Shown piece after piece: positions 21,863-32,530 of a stretch of 64,000 bases of DNA. The notes beneath the pieces were generated by a model. The model was not told where the DNA came from, did no database searches, and was given only the letters and a program-made list of their open reading frames with translations. Both the position numbers and the translations under genes were made by a program. Numbering within the stretch: the first letter of the stretch is position 1; each line of letters opens with the position of its first letter. Source of the DNA: Ectobius pallidus (taxonomy: Eukaryota > Arthropoda > Insecta > Blattodea > Ectobiidae). The DNA lies in the NCBI GenBank assembly GCA_964059195.1, contig CAXKWD010000005.1, positions 144,919,686-144,983,685 of the forward strand, written 5' to 3'.

Positions 21863-22846
21863 TTAGGCTTCCTCTTCCTGGTCGCTCTGTGGTTCTGCTG
21901 CTCTTGGCCTTCGTTCTGGGACGGCGGCGACTCCAGCCTCGGCTCTTGAAGTGGACTGCTGTGTGGATGTATCCTGTTTCCTTGCTTTCCTTGCAGCCTT
22001 AAGATAAAGTCTCTTTTCGTAGGTTGTGAATGAGGCTGATAGACTGTCTGCTAAAGCAGGAAGATTTGTTCTAGTTCTGAGATGTAAATACTCAGTCACA
22101 AGTTGGGAAAGCCCACTACCAGCTCCCTCTCTCGATCCTCCTTGGTAGAACGCCATGGATGGGGTGATAAATCTGGCTATCGCAGTAGCTATCTGCGCAA
22201 GTAGTGTAAAGTTTGTACGCTGCAAAAGTTTTGTTTCATGCTTCGGTCGGGTGAGTTTAACATAATATCTTTCTTCAGCCGGAAACGTGTCGAGCCAAGC
22301 CCAAGCCTCCCGTAAGACTGCCAGATTACTGCGAACCAAGCGAATTCGTAAAAATTCCGGGAAGTGACCAAACACGAATTCGTCGATCATAGTGATATGA
22401 CCCATTTCCGTCCCTTGCAGCATGTTTACAACCATGCGCATAAGGGCGGAAATGGGTCCTGTGCCTCCTGCCATAGCTACTACGGTCAAGAAGATCATCC
22501 TCCTTATCTCGTGGTTTGAGCTAAGAGTATAATTTATCACTTGTGCTGAGGCTAGAGGGGGATATAAATCCTCATTCCATATATTTTGTGATGGGGTGAG
22601 ACCAACAATGGCACTAGAAGAGTTCAATCTGGCGGCTAACCATTTAGTATAATTGGCTTCCGTGACCTGCTTGCCCATGAGAATTAGTAATGGTGCTGTC
22701 AGTACAACCTGTTGTCTCCTGTTCTGTAGAAAAGTCGGACCTTGAGTTCCTTTTAAAAGTCTGATGAATCTGGCTGTCTTATGATTTCTAAGGAGTTTGG
22801 TTGCGTCTTCTACTGAAGTCACTGGATCATTTACCAGATCATACAT
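21863..22846 (-). CDS. Endogenous viral nucleoprotein-like ORF
   Basis: An unbroken 327-residue minus-strand ORF unlike any transposon protein. Its N-terminal half is helical, with a small-residue stretch (VAMAGGTGPISALMRMV) and HFPEFLRIRLVRSNLAV. The tail is disordered, with many Arg, Ala, Glu and Gln (VPERRPRAAEPQSDQEEEA). This layout fits nucleoproteins of negative-strand RNA viruses; I judge the chuvirus group (Jingchuvirales) the best match, as these often appear in arthropod genomes. Such proteins coat viral RNA. The frame is open upstream of the first ATG as far as an (AT)n run at about 22880, so the 5' end is probably lost. The intact ORF suggests recent integration or retention. Confidence 0.5.
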   Translation of the reverse strand: MYDLVNDPVTSVEDATKLLRNHKTARFIRLLKGTQGPTFLQNRRQQVVLTAPLLILMGKQVTEANYTKWLAARLNSSSAIVGLTPSQNIWNEDLYPPLASAQVINYTLSSNHEIRRMIFLTVVAMAGGTGPISALMRMVVNMLQGTEMGHITMIDEFVFGHFPEFLRIRLVRSNLAVLREAWAWLDTFPAEERYYVKLTRPKHETKLLQRTNFTLLAQIATAIARFITPSMAFYQGGSREGAGSGLSQLVTEYLHLRTRTNLPALADSLSASFTTYEKRLYLKAARKARKQDTSTQQSTSRAEAGVAAVPERRPRAAEPQSDQEEEA

Positions 22847-22974
22847 ACTTCTCCCGAATACACTGGTATTAAGAAAAAAAAAATATATATATATAGTTTC
22901 TGCTTACCACCTGCGTGATGACTCAATGGAAGAAAGGAGGGTCTATATCTGAGTGGATAGTCTGACAGAAATTT

Positions 22975-23310
22975 TATTGAAGCATATGGGAAAATTTATC
23001 TCCCTTAATTTGGCACATTAGCGTTTCTCTTTTGATATGTATACCAAAACATTTTGTTGTAGGAAAATGGGAAGAATTATCTCTATACGTTCAGCACAGA
23101 AACAAATCTAGTCATATATTTACCTAGACGTTTTGTTGTAAGAATATGGGACGAATTATCTCTGTACATTCAGCACAGAAACCTTTCTCGTGTGATGTCT
23201 GTACGAAGACATTTTGTTTTAAGCAGGTAGGAAGAATTATCTGTGTACATTCAGCACAGAAGCATTTCTCGTGTGATGTCTGTACCAAGGCATTTTGTTG
23301 TAAACGAAAC
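22975..23310 (+). repeat. Degenerate C2H2 zinc-finger repeat array II
   Basis: About four ~81 bp units. The last two are still in frame: HSAQKPFSCDVCTKTFC, then GRIICVHSAQKHFSCDVC. It is the same unit as array I at 19607-20093, on the same strand. It lies between two viral-type ORFs. Confidence 0.6.
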
Positions 23311-23617
23311 TGTAGAACCATTGGCACCGTATGTCTTGATTTTAATTAAGATAACTTACATAGGATAATTTTCTCAGGATTTTAATATTTGGGCGTTGTA
23401 CTTACAGTTCTTGCTGTGTAGGTTCCTCTGTTGTTCTAAGTCAACTGTTGTCAAATTACCACGACTAAGGTTTCAGTCGATTAGCAAGAGATGTTTCCTA
23501 GAAAGTGGTTCTTCTAATGTATTTTAAATGCTTTTATTTACTCAATTTTAAAATGTGTTGTTATAACATAATAAGCAGATATCTTTCTTTTTTAAAAAGA
23601 TTGGTATTTATTACCTT
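23311..23617. other. Spacer
   Basis: AT-rich sequence between the zinc-finger repeats and the small basic ORF. No coding signal. Confidence 0.3.
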
Positions 23618-23980
23618 TTATGGTATAGTTACAGCAGAGAACTCGACCGGATGGCTGGCAACAAGAGCAACTGGAGCCATTATATGCACAATCTCAAAGA
23701 ATATATGTAATATTCTATATTCGTGCATAGCCTGGAGAAAGTAGAAAGGTCCATCAAATAATGTGTCGGCGCCAATTGCATATTTAAAGCCTTTAAGGCC
23801 TCTAATAGTCTCCGCTGGTTTCATGGAGACTCTATTGCAATTAGGTATCTGACAATTACGCCAGACAGGACCAAACACCTTCCGATCCATGTTGAATCGT
23901 GCTCTACGGTTGCGTTTGTTGGCTTGTTTGTTCTTCTGATTGAGCTTCCTCTTCATTGAGCCTCGAGTACCTGGAGCCAT
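23618..23980 (-). CDS. Small basic ORF next to viral-type ORFs
   Basis: A 120-residue minus-strand ORF with a strongly basic start (KRKLNQKNKQANKRNRRARF), then IPNCNRVSMKPAETIRG and a more hydrophobic middle. No stop or frameshift. I do not recognise it alone. Its start overlaps the end of the ORF at 23904-24143 in another frame, a compact arrangement seen in RNA virus genomes and not in host genes. The order (membrane-anchor end, small ORF, nucleoprotein-like ORF) on one strand would fit a piece of a chuvirus-like genome. Confidence 0.35.
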   Translation of the reverse strand: MAPGTRGSMKRKLNQKNKQANKRNRRARFNMDRKVFGPVWRNCQIPNCNRVSMKPAETIRGLKGFKYAIGADTLFDGPFYFLQAMHEYRILHIFFEIVHIMAPVALVASHPVEFSAVTIP

Positions 23981-24143
23981 TTCTACGCTGTAGTAAAGTG
24001 TGGAATAACAAATGAAGAAAACTTAATGCTAGAGTTAAACTCACAACAATAAGTACAGATTTATCTTCAACAAAATTACAAGCGCTGGGGTACAGGAAAC
24101 ATTCAAAGTCAGCTTTACAAAAGAAAAACGGTAGGGTTTTCAA
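23904..24143 (-). pseudogene. Membrane-anchor fragment, possible viral glycoprotein tail
   Basis: A 79-residue ORF with a single hydrophobic segment (VLIVVSLTLALSFLHLLFH, about residues 30-48), a basic stop-transfer (LLQRRNGSRYSR) and an acidic/Gln-rich end. It reads as the transmembrane and cytoplasmic end of a type I membrane protein. The ectodomain is missing. Placed directly upstream of the small basic ORF, it could be the C-terminus of a viral envelope protein, but the identity is inferred from context. Confidence 0.35.
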
Positions 24144-25858
24144 TCTTGATCTAATTATTCACCAGATTTAAGTGAATGTATTATCCACTAAATTAGTGAA
24201 TAAAAGTTTTAGACTTCCTAAATCAAGATATCTTTCTATTATCTGTTCCACTCAAGTTTGATCCTATTCAAAACAAAGAGGTGTGGCAAGTTTGATCCAT
24301 TCAAAACAGAGGTGTGGCAGTCTAGTCGCTGCTGTTGCACATGAGTTCATGCAACTTTAAGTGTCAGCGCTTCAAAACAACTATTTATATCAATGAGGCC
24401 TATATGAAAACACTTTATTAGATTATTAACTAACCTTTAGTCTGATTCCTGTAGAATTTCTACTCCAGAAAGAGTACCTTGAGAAGAATCTGTTGGGTCG
24501 CTGGAACTGCTGTCAGTAATTACGAGCCGATCCACAACAGTGTCTGCCATTCAGTCTACTTTCCAAAGTAAATTTTCTTCTTTCACCATATGTTGTACAC
24601 AATTGAACTTGAATTATTTAATATTCGATAAAGCAAAACTTGGGCATTAGGAAATTAGTGCTACCAGTAGGCCTATGTGCTATTGTTTTAGACGAAGAAG
24701 TGCTAGAGGACTGAAGAAGAAAAAACAACACAGTTTTAACAGGTCATGTAGAAGAGCAATATGCCAAAAGAGTGCTGTACGTTGGTCATATCACCACTAT
24801 ATTTATGCTTTCATACCTATCTGTAAGCCTACTAGTAGGTCTACTGAGTACTTTCTAACTAACTCTAAGTTTTCTGTCCATGTTTTACAGCAATTTTATT
24901 TAAGCAGACTTCACTGCAATGAGAACTCACTTTGCTAGTGCTAGTCCAGACATGTGTTGTAAACATTTGTAAAGATTGCTTCAAGACAATAATGAATAGT
25001 AGCAGAGGCCTTAGCCTATATGCTATGGAATGTGTCTTCACATTACTGCTAATAATCTGGAAAGTTATATTACTTCTAGGCTAGTATGATTCAATCTTGT
25101 ACTCTACAGCGAAAAGTAAGCACAAGAGGTAACAGAAGGGAAACTGTTTGACAGGGATCAGTTTCTGACTCGCCTATATATTAGCCATAGGCTACTTGTA
25201 ATTAATCAAATAAATGACTGCATATTCACACAGAGGCAGTATAAAAGTTTGTTTGCCAAGTTGTATACTGTTAGGATGGTTGCAAGAATTGGATTTTCAG
25301 TAGTAATACATAGACCTTATATGAAAAAAAGTTGAATCTGGGGGGGGGGGGGGCAGAAAGTACCTTCACACCCAATAGTCAGCACCTATGAATCCAGCAG
25401 TCCTTACATAAATGCAAAATGGTACACTGAAAATACTTTGCTTATGTATACTCTATTTGTAACTTGTCACATAAGGGATTTAAAACTTTCGACACTCGGA
25501 GATGGGGTACAATAAAAATATTAAGATTCGTCTGTTACTGGGTACTTTTGAAAACGACAAACAGTGCAGTATTTTTTACTCCATAAATCTTCATTGAGAA
25601 TAATAGGCCTATTACACACACTTAGTCAGATTAATGACTGTGGTCCATAGTCTACAGAAAACACGATTTATCTAACCTAGGCCTCATAACTTTTACTGGT
25701 ATGTGACTTGCAACATGATCAGTGCCAATAGTGCAGGTAATGTTAAAGAACAACCTAATTTATAACATAAACCAGCATACATAAAATTACGCTTCGTAGT
25801 AATATAGCCTACAATAACAAATCATTTTACAACATACGCACAAAATTTAATTACTTAC
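24144..25858. other. AT-rich stretch, no gene supported
   Basis: Includes a short tandem pair (CAAGTTTGATCC ... AGGTGTGGC twice, 24254-24317), a G run of about 14 at 25340 and several TAGGCCT words. It probably represents introns or the interior of the Harbinger element whose exon lies at 25.9-26.1 kb. Later HARBI1 exons were not found here. Confidence 0.4.
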
Positions 25859-26083
25859 TTCATTCCTTGCCCACGTACGAAGTGCTATGAGGACTTGAAG
25901 TTCGCAACTTACAGAACCACCTCGTCGTTCATGCTGCAAGTCCTCTCTTACAATGTCGACAATGTTGCGTACATATTCCTTGGATAATCTGTATTTGGAC
26001 CTGAATTCTATGTCGCTTAATAAAAACTGATCATTTCGTTGTTTATATGCCTTTATTTTCCTCCTTCCTTTCCCTCGTGCTAT
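25859..26083 (-). pseudogene. HARBI1-like first coding exon
   Basis: The minus-strand frame is open from 26083 to a GTAAGTAA donor after 25859. It reads KIKAYKQRNDQFLLSDIEF, then RSKYRLSKEYVRNIVDIV and a run ending ELQVLIALRTWARNE, the N-terminal helical domain of Harbinger nucleases. A TGA at 26086-26084 precedes it and no in-frame ATG is seen, so the start was lost or lies in another exon. It is placed 345 bp from the Myb/SANT gene, as in a two-gene Harbinger element. Confidence 0.6.
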
Positions 26084-26427
26084 TCAGTATATTGCTCCTA
26101 AACTAAAATAAATGTTCCTAACCTAACAAAACGGCGGAGCTTGGCTGGTATGCGGCATAAATCTATTTTTTACCCCCTAACCAACCTAACCTAACCACCA
26201 CTAAAGTGGGTATGCCCCATGACTAGACCGGAGAACAGCTGGTCACCCTGCTTTGCTCAGAAACAAAGAACATCGCATCACCCGTACAAACATAGGCTAC
26301 ATATCACGAGAATGGGTCAAGCAATTTGGATTATGCCGCACTCTATTATACGGTAGTAGCCTAGGTGCTGGTAGGGTCAAGAGCCATTGTAAATAGAAAA
26401 GAAGGAAACAAACTGTAGCTTACTTAC

Positions 26428-27234
26428 ATTTACTGGAGGACCATTGCTGTCATATGCATTGAAATCTTCTTGGAATTCCAATGGCACCATAGCCAGAATT
26501 TCAATTGATTCTTCTGGGGGACTTGAGGGAGCAGGACCGCCCCCAGTTCCAGAAATCCGTTGCCTGTAGGCCGACAGGGACTGTTTCGCCTGGAGCTTCA
26601 TTGACCTCCACTGCTGCTTCAGCTCATTCAGCCCTCTGTCTTTCCCATTTAGTTCACAGAATCTGAAATGCAAGAAAATGGATACTGTACATTAGCGATT
26701 GTTATGCAATTATTAAGGCAAATTTACTGGAGCAGACTGGATTAACATTCCAAGACAACTGCATGATTCCACATAGAAAAGTAAGCCTAAATCCTCTCAC
26801 TCTATACTCTACGTGAAGTTTCTATTCGTGCTTCAACAAGATCTGTTTGTCATTCCTACTGGACATTTGACTTAACCTACTTTGTGTGTAAGAGTAGTCT
26901 ACTCTGTAATCAGGCCTATGTTGTTAAATGGACTATTAAATAAATCATTTTCAAACATGTCACACTTACCGGGTCTGGATCTTTCCCCATGTCTTGTTTT
27001 TTTTATTATTTGTATTTGTGTCCGTTTTCTTATTTTCAATTATTCCTATTTCCTCCTTGATCAGTTCTTTCAGCAATGACTGAAAATAAACAAAAGTTTA
27101 GATGAATAATGAGTTGTTTGTATCGAAATTTGCATTCATATAAAGAACGATACATATATATTTAAGAAACCAGAAATACTTACTTTTTCTGAAACATCCC
27201 AATTCGCAGACCTCTTCTTCTTCATTTTCTCCAT
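26428..27234 (-). CDS. Myb/SANT-like DNA-binding protein, three exons
   Basis: Exons 27234-27184, 27079-26970 and 26662-26428 all have consensus splice sites (GTAAGT donors; TTTTCAG and ATTTCAG acceptors). Spliced reading is continuous: MEKMKKKRSANWDVSEK, then SLLKELIKEEIGIIENKK, then WGKIQTRFCELNGKDRG and WRSMKLQAKQSLSAYRQR, followed by a Gly/Pro linker. This is the trihelix Myb/SANT-like domain found in Harbinger partner proteins and in domesticated MSANTD genes; it binds the transposon ends or host DNA. About 132 codons are seen. A further exon is expected after the donor at 26427 and was not found. All seen parts are intact. Confidence 0.7.
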
Positions 27235-27559
27235 TCTTCAAACTATCGTCTCCCGAACTACTAAATATGAAATATGAAATACTGCCTCTAACCGTAAGGC
27301 TCTAACCAAAACAAGCGAACACGTGTTTACTGAGTCTTCTGCTTACATCCATGGATAAATTTTTGGAACGCAGTAGAATACGCACGAAAATGCATAGAGG
27401 AATGGAGAAATATAATCCTCAGTCTCGATATCTATGACGTCTTACTCGAAAGCTTGTTTTAACCATTCACTGATTATACATAGATTATTGGTAAGGAAAT
27501 TACATACGACGTACACAGGGCTTACACCGTGGTCAACAAAACAACGATTCAACACCCAT
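27235..27559. other. Upstream spacer
   Basis: Mixed AT-rich DNA between the Myb/SANT gene start and the retroelement-like ORF. No feature supported. Confidence 0.3.
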
Positions 27560-28270
27560 TTAAGCAACTTTTATTAGTAATACTGTTAGAGTGCCCGACT
27601 CTAACCAGCCCTCATGAGTGTCCGAGAAATTGACTTTGCACCAGAGAAAACAACACTCATATGGGGTCACTAATGTAACAGATTGTAGGACCTTGTGAGA
27701 AAATATCCTCAGTTTTGAGCCATACAGAATTCCTTGAGAGTATTTTTCCTTAGAATGATAGACTATCATAGGAGAGGGATCAAAAGGAAGCATTGTTCTA
27801 CCAATCGACCACTCCAACTCAAGACTTTGGCAAACAGATTGATGCATTCTCTGCAGTTGTTCTTGAGTGTGCTGGGAAAGAGTCCAAAGTCCCCATTGCA
27901 TTTCGGCTCGAGTGAATGAGATCTGAGGAGCGGTTGAGGCCTGGGCCGGATGGTGAGGTCTCATTGCAGAGCGCTTAGTCCTTGGGACGGGTTGGTTTCT
28001 ATCTAGTAAGTCATTTATTTGGTCTTTCAGGGAAGGCTTTTTGGCTCTTACCCGTCCTATGTTAAACCAAGTGGAGAGGTCCCTTTTGCTTCGGAAGAGG
28101 TGCTTATTACTCATAGCTGGTCTCGGTCTATTTCTATAATTAGGATTGTTTGTAATTAGGTTGAATCTCTGGGTCTCATTTGGGGTCCTATCTCGGTCAG
28201 GGCTCCTAGGACGGAACACAGGAGAGTGCCCAGGAGCGGACTGATTGTTCAGTTGAAAATCTATCTGCAT
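27560..28270 (-). pseudogene. Unrecognised retroelement-type ORF
   Basis: A 236-residue minus-strand ORF. The N-terminal half is rich in Arg, Pro and Asn (FRPRSPDRDRTPNETQRFN), and the middle has WTLSQHTQEQLQRMHQS, a coiled-coil-like piece. The last ~65 residues (after KVLQSVTLVTP) read through sequence that looks like an LTR 3' part with TAATAAAAG near 27572. It may be the C-terminal end of a retroelement polyprotein fused by read-through to its own LTR. The family is not recognised. Confidence 0.35.
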
Positions 28271-28394
28271 CTGCTCCCAGGGAGTTAGTTCCAGATAGAG
28301 CGGGGTAAATGCAACTCTTACATAGTAGTCCGTGATGCTAATTCTATAACCATCAGTGGTGACCCCGATGCATCGGCACCTCAGTGGTGACCCG
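28271..28394 (+). other. 5' LTR remnant and primer-binding region of Gypsy copy 2
   Basis: Contains TGGTGACCCCGATG (28358), a primer-binding-site-like sequence 35 bp before the gag ATG, repeated imperfectly at 28384. Only a short stretch resembling the end of the 3' LTR (AGTAGTC near 28325) remains upstream. Confidence 0.4.
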
Positions 28395-29160
28395 ATGGAA
28401 GAAGTACAGCAGACTACAGCTGGAACTGCTCAGGAAAGCCAAGAAACCGTAGTAGCCCGCGTATCTATCAAAGTTCCGCCGTTTTGGAAGCCTGATCCGA
28501 GGATATGGTTCATTCAACTTGAAGCACAATTCCGTAACTCGAAGATCACCCAGGACCATACTAAATATGACACTGTGGTGAGTTCAATTGACTCAGAAAT
28601 TCTGACACAAGTGGCCGATATTCTCACGAATCCTCCATCTTCCGGTAAATATGATGCAATCAAAAAGCGTCTTATTTCAACTTTCGCAGATAGTGAAACG
28701 CAATGAACACAGCGACTATTGACAGACTTGGAACTCGGGGATCGTAAACCGTCGCAATTACTTTGTGAAATGAGAAATTTAGCTTCAGACAAGGTAAGCG
28801 AGAATTTTCTTAAAACTTTATGGTTACATCGGCTACCAAGAGAAATGCATGCTATCCTGTCAGTGAGTAGTGACGATCTGACGAAACTGTCGACCATGGC
28901 AGACCAGATTGGGAGCTGAAACCCACAAGCTCGTACCATGTTGCCCCTATTGCTGTTACGCAACCAATGAAAAACTCAATAGAGGAACTGAGGAAGCAAG
29001 TTTCTGAGCTCTCACTCCATGTTGCAGAGTTGAGTAAGCATGTTTTCGCCGACCGCCGCCGACAGGGTAGACCAAAGTCTAGGTCCAGATCCAGAGGTAG
29101 GAATGCAGAAACAGGACAGACAACAAAGGTAGGGAAATGTTACTACCACACTAAATTTGG
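28395..29160 (+). pseudogene. Ty3/Gypsy gag, copy 2
   Basis: Starts at ATG 28395 (MEEVQQTTAG). The capsid start PPFWKPDPRIWFIQLEAQF is a hallmark of a common arthropod Gypsy family. A single in-frame TGA at 28704-28706 interrupts the capsid; the same frame goes on to 28919. A frame change follows, then an Arg/Ser-rich region and a Cys/His cluster ([15 protein letters not shown], about 29138-29180). Gag packages the element RNA. It lies on the plus strand, unlike most of its neighbours. Confidence 0.8.
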
Positions 29161-32100
29161 CGAGGAGGCATACAGATGTCTACATACAGATGTCTACAGC
29201 CATGCAGCATGTCTCTCCGAGCTACACCTCACAATGGATCGGAAAACTAGTTCCCCAACTCTCCACGGCGACAGGGAGCCAGGGGTTAGAGCTGAGTCGC
29301 CTTTTTATTAGTGACAAAGGGACAGCAACCCAGTTCCTGTTTGATACCGGTGCAGATGTCTCTGTAGTGCCACCAACACACAGTGAAAAGAAGTCACCAA
29401 ATAAACTTGAACTTTTTGCAGCAAATGGTACTAAGATCCAGACGTATGGTCAACGACTTATGACACTTGACCTTGGTTTACGTCGAATATTCAATTGGCC
29501 ATTCATAATCGCAGAAGTAGGTAAACCTATAATAGGAGTCGATTTCCTATCTCATTTCAATTTACTCGTCGACAGTTCTAAACATCGCTTAATAGACGGG
29601 AACACACACTTGACCGCGTATGGTACCTCTTCTCACAACTACAAACTTCAGGTCCAGCTAACGGAAATTAATAACCGATATCAGCGGATTATACATGAAT
29701 TTCCTGACATTCTGCGACCTAACATTCTCAACGCAAAAATCGCAAGCCACCACATTGAACATTTCATCGAAATGAAAGGCCCACCAGTGTTTGCCAAAAC
29801 TAGAAGACTCTCAGCTGAAAAACTCTTAGCAGCCCGTAAGGAATTTGACTTCATGCTCCAGCAAGGGTTATGTAGACCCTCGAAAAGTTGTTGGGCTAGT
29901 CCTCTGCACTTAACTCAGAAAAAATCTGGTGATTGGAGGCCTTGCGGGGATTATAGGAAACTCAATCATATCACAGTACCCGACAGATACCCTATACCTT
30001 TTTTAACAGACTGCAACCACATCCTGCATGGAGCTTCCATATTTCCATCCATTGACCTTGTACGTGCGTACCAACAGATACCGGTGCAAGAAGCGGACAT
30101 ACCGAAGACGGCCATCACAACACCTTTTGGACTATTTGAATTTCCATTCATGCCTTTCGGACTAAGAAACGCAGCACAGACCTTTCAAAGATTTATGGAC
30201 ATGGTACTCAAAGGGTTAGATTTTGTCTTTTGTTACTTAGACGATATCCTGGTTGCTTCTCCAGACGATAAAGTGCACCTTCAGCATATCCGCATCCTCT
30301 GTGAACGACTAAATGAATACGGCTTATGCATCAATGTTGCCAAATGCATTTTCGGTGTGCAGCAGATCAAATTCTTAGGGTACGAAATCAGTCCTCAAGG
30401 TCTGAAGCCTCTACCTGAGAAAGTTAGTGCCATTAAGAATTTTCCAGAGCCACAGTCAGCCACTGGATTGCGCCGATTCTTGGGAATGGTAAATTTCTAC
30501 CACAGATTCATCCCAGAATGCGCCAAGCTGCAACAGCCCCTCTCAAAATTACTTAGCGGACACAAGAAAAACGGCACAAAACTGCTGGACTGGAACGAAG
30601 AAGCACAAACCTCTTTTGCTGCAATGAAGGAAGCCCTCTGCAACACAGCGGCCCTGGTACATCCTATTCCCGGTGCTCCACTCTCCTTGGTAACAGATGC
30701 GTCGGACGTCGCAATAGGAGGAGTTCTTCAACAGGATACTGATGGCGCAGCCCGACCTCTGTTTCTTCTCACGAACTCGCACTAAAGCACAGTCCAGATA
30801 CAGTGCTTATGATCGCGAACTATTAGCAATATATAGCGCAATTAAACATTTCAAGCATCTTTTAGAAGGCCAGTCCTTTGTAATTTTCACGGACCATAAA
30901 CCCTTGGTGTATGCTTTTCAACAGGATTTGGACAAGGCATCACCCAGACAGGCTCGTCAATTACAGTATATTGCACAGTTTACGACGACAATAAAATACG
31001 TTGCTGGCCAAGACAATATCATGGCTGACACATTGTCACGTTTAGCCACCATAGAATCTCCCTCACCTCTAAATTATGATCATTTGGCAGATGTACAATC
31101 GGATGAAGACCTCGAATCACTGCAACAGAATCCCAGAATGAAGATAGTAAAACTCAGTCTGCTGGATAGTAGAAAGCAATTATACTGTGACATATCAACA
31201 AAGCATATACGCCCGTATATTCCACGCAACTTTCGACAAGCAGCCTTTTCATCTGTTCATCGTCTTTCTCACCCAGGAATCAGAGCAACAACCAAAATGA
31301 TCACTGAACGATTTATCTGGCCTAATATGAAGAAAGACTGTCAACAGTGGACACGAGCATGTATCAACTGCCAAAGAACAAAAATTTATCAACACACTAG
31401 ATCTCCAGTTGGACAAACCCAAGTTCCCGACAGATTCAAACACATAAATGTCGACATCGTTGGACCTCTACCTGTGTGCCAAGGATTCAGATATCTCCTC
31501 ACGGCTATAGACAGATACTCTAGATGGATGGAAGCTGTACCAATAGTAAACCAAACAGCTGACTCTGTTGCACAGGCTCTAATGACTTAAGACTGTCTTT
31601 TGACTTGGTTTTCTCGATTTGGTATTCCTGTAACAATAACTACTGATCAGGGTCGACAGTTTGAAAGCCAATTATTCAAATCCCTAAGCAAGTACCTAGG
31701 TTTCCAGAGCATCAGGACAACCGCATACCATCCACAAAGTAATGGTCTTATCGAACGACAACACCGCACTATGAAAGCAGCACTCAAATGCCATCTACTA
31801 CACTCCTCATCGTGGGTAGACTCATTGCCTCTAGTCTTATTGGGCATGCGATCTGTGGTAAAAGAAGACTTGGGTCACTCAGCCGCCGAGCTGGTCTATG
31901 GTACACCGCTCCGTCTTCCAGGAGAATTGTTCACCGACCAGCCTACCGTATCACAGTCTGACTTCGTGAGACATCTCCAAGAGACAGTAAGAGGACTTAA
32001 ACAAAGTCAGACATCAACCCATGGCAAGAAACCTGTTTTTGTGTCCAAAAATCTCGCCGACTGCTCTCATGTTTTCGTACATCATGGACCTCCATTATCC

Positions 32101-32333
32101 TCACTCCAACCTGCGTACGACGGTCCCTACCCAGTAAAGAGTCGAACTGATAAGTTCTTCACATTAATATCGTAGGGTTAATAAAGCGAATCTCAGTGGA
32201 CCGCCTGAAACCAGCTTTTCTATTGGAAGAAGGTCCCCATAGTGTTACTAACCCTCAACAAGAAACTCGTACTGATGTGACTGGACATTTCACCAGATCA
32301 GGACGCAAGGTTCACTTCCCTGCACGTTTCTAG
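29157..32333 (+). pseudogene. Ty3/Gypsy pol, copy 2 (PR-RT-RNase H-integrase)
   Basis: Frame 1 (29157-30785): protease [14 protein letters not shown], reverse transcriptase with [16 protein letters not shown] and catalytic [10 protein letters not shown], and the start of RNase H ([16 protein letters not shown]). Frame 2 from about 30770: rest of RNase H (DRELLAIYSAIKHF, FTDHKPL), integrase zinc finger (H-H-C-C with CINCQRTK) and core ([16 protein letters not shown]). A TAA at 31588-31590 interrupts the core; the frame then continues to 32175. After one more frame change the usual basic end (TRSGRKVHFPARF) closes at 32333. Domain order is complete, but four breaks leave the copy inactive. Confidence 0.9.
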
Positions 32334-32351
32334 GACACTATCGCTGTTACT

Positions 32352-32530
32352 AGGGAGGGAGTGTGTAGTGTATTGTGTAATATACTCTCATAAAGGAAAC
32401 AGAAATTTATAATGAAAACTCAGCCCTCAGTGTTCTGTTTCCATCTTTTGTTTTTTTCTCTGTTGACATTGTTAAATAAAGTTACGGCAAAGATAGTCGC
32501 AGTAGTCTGAATACGAAAGAACACAAATAA
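32352..32530 (+). repeat. Polypurine tract and 3' LTR of Gypsy copy 2
   Basis: AGGGAGGGAG (32352-32361) directly precedes TGTGTAGTGTATT, the likely LTR start. An AATAAA lies near 32475. The LTR is short (about 170 bp). The right edge is estimated, since no full 5' LTR remains for comparison. Confidence 0.55.

Noticed and set aside
24675..24938. 87-codon plus-strand ORF with a basic start
   Set aside because: Composition follows local AT content after the first 35 codons and no motif or splice structure supports it.
25338..25353. G homopolymer as a functional quadruplex
   Set aside because: Single runs of G (also near 18172, 48128 and 56394) are common in this DNA and can be assembly artefacts. 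A single run does not make a quadruplex motif with loops.
28514..28963. 149-codon minus-strand ORF
   Set aside because: It is antisense to Gypsy gag and has no independent support.
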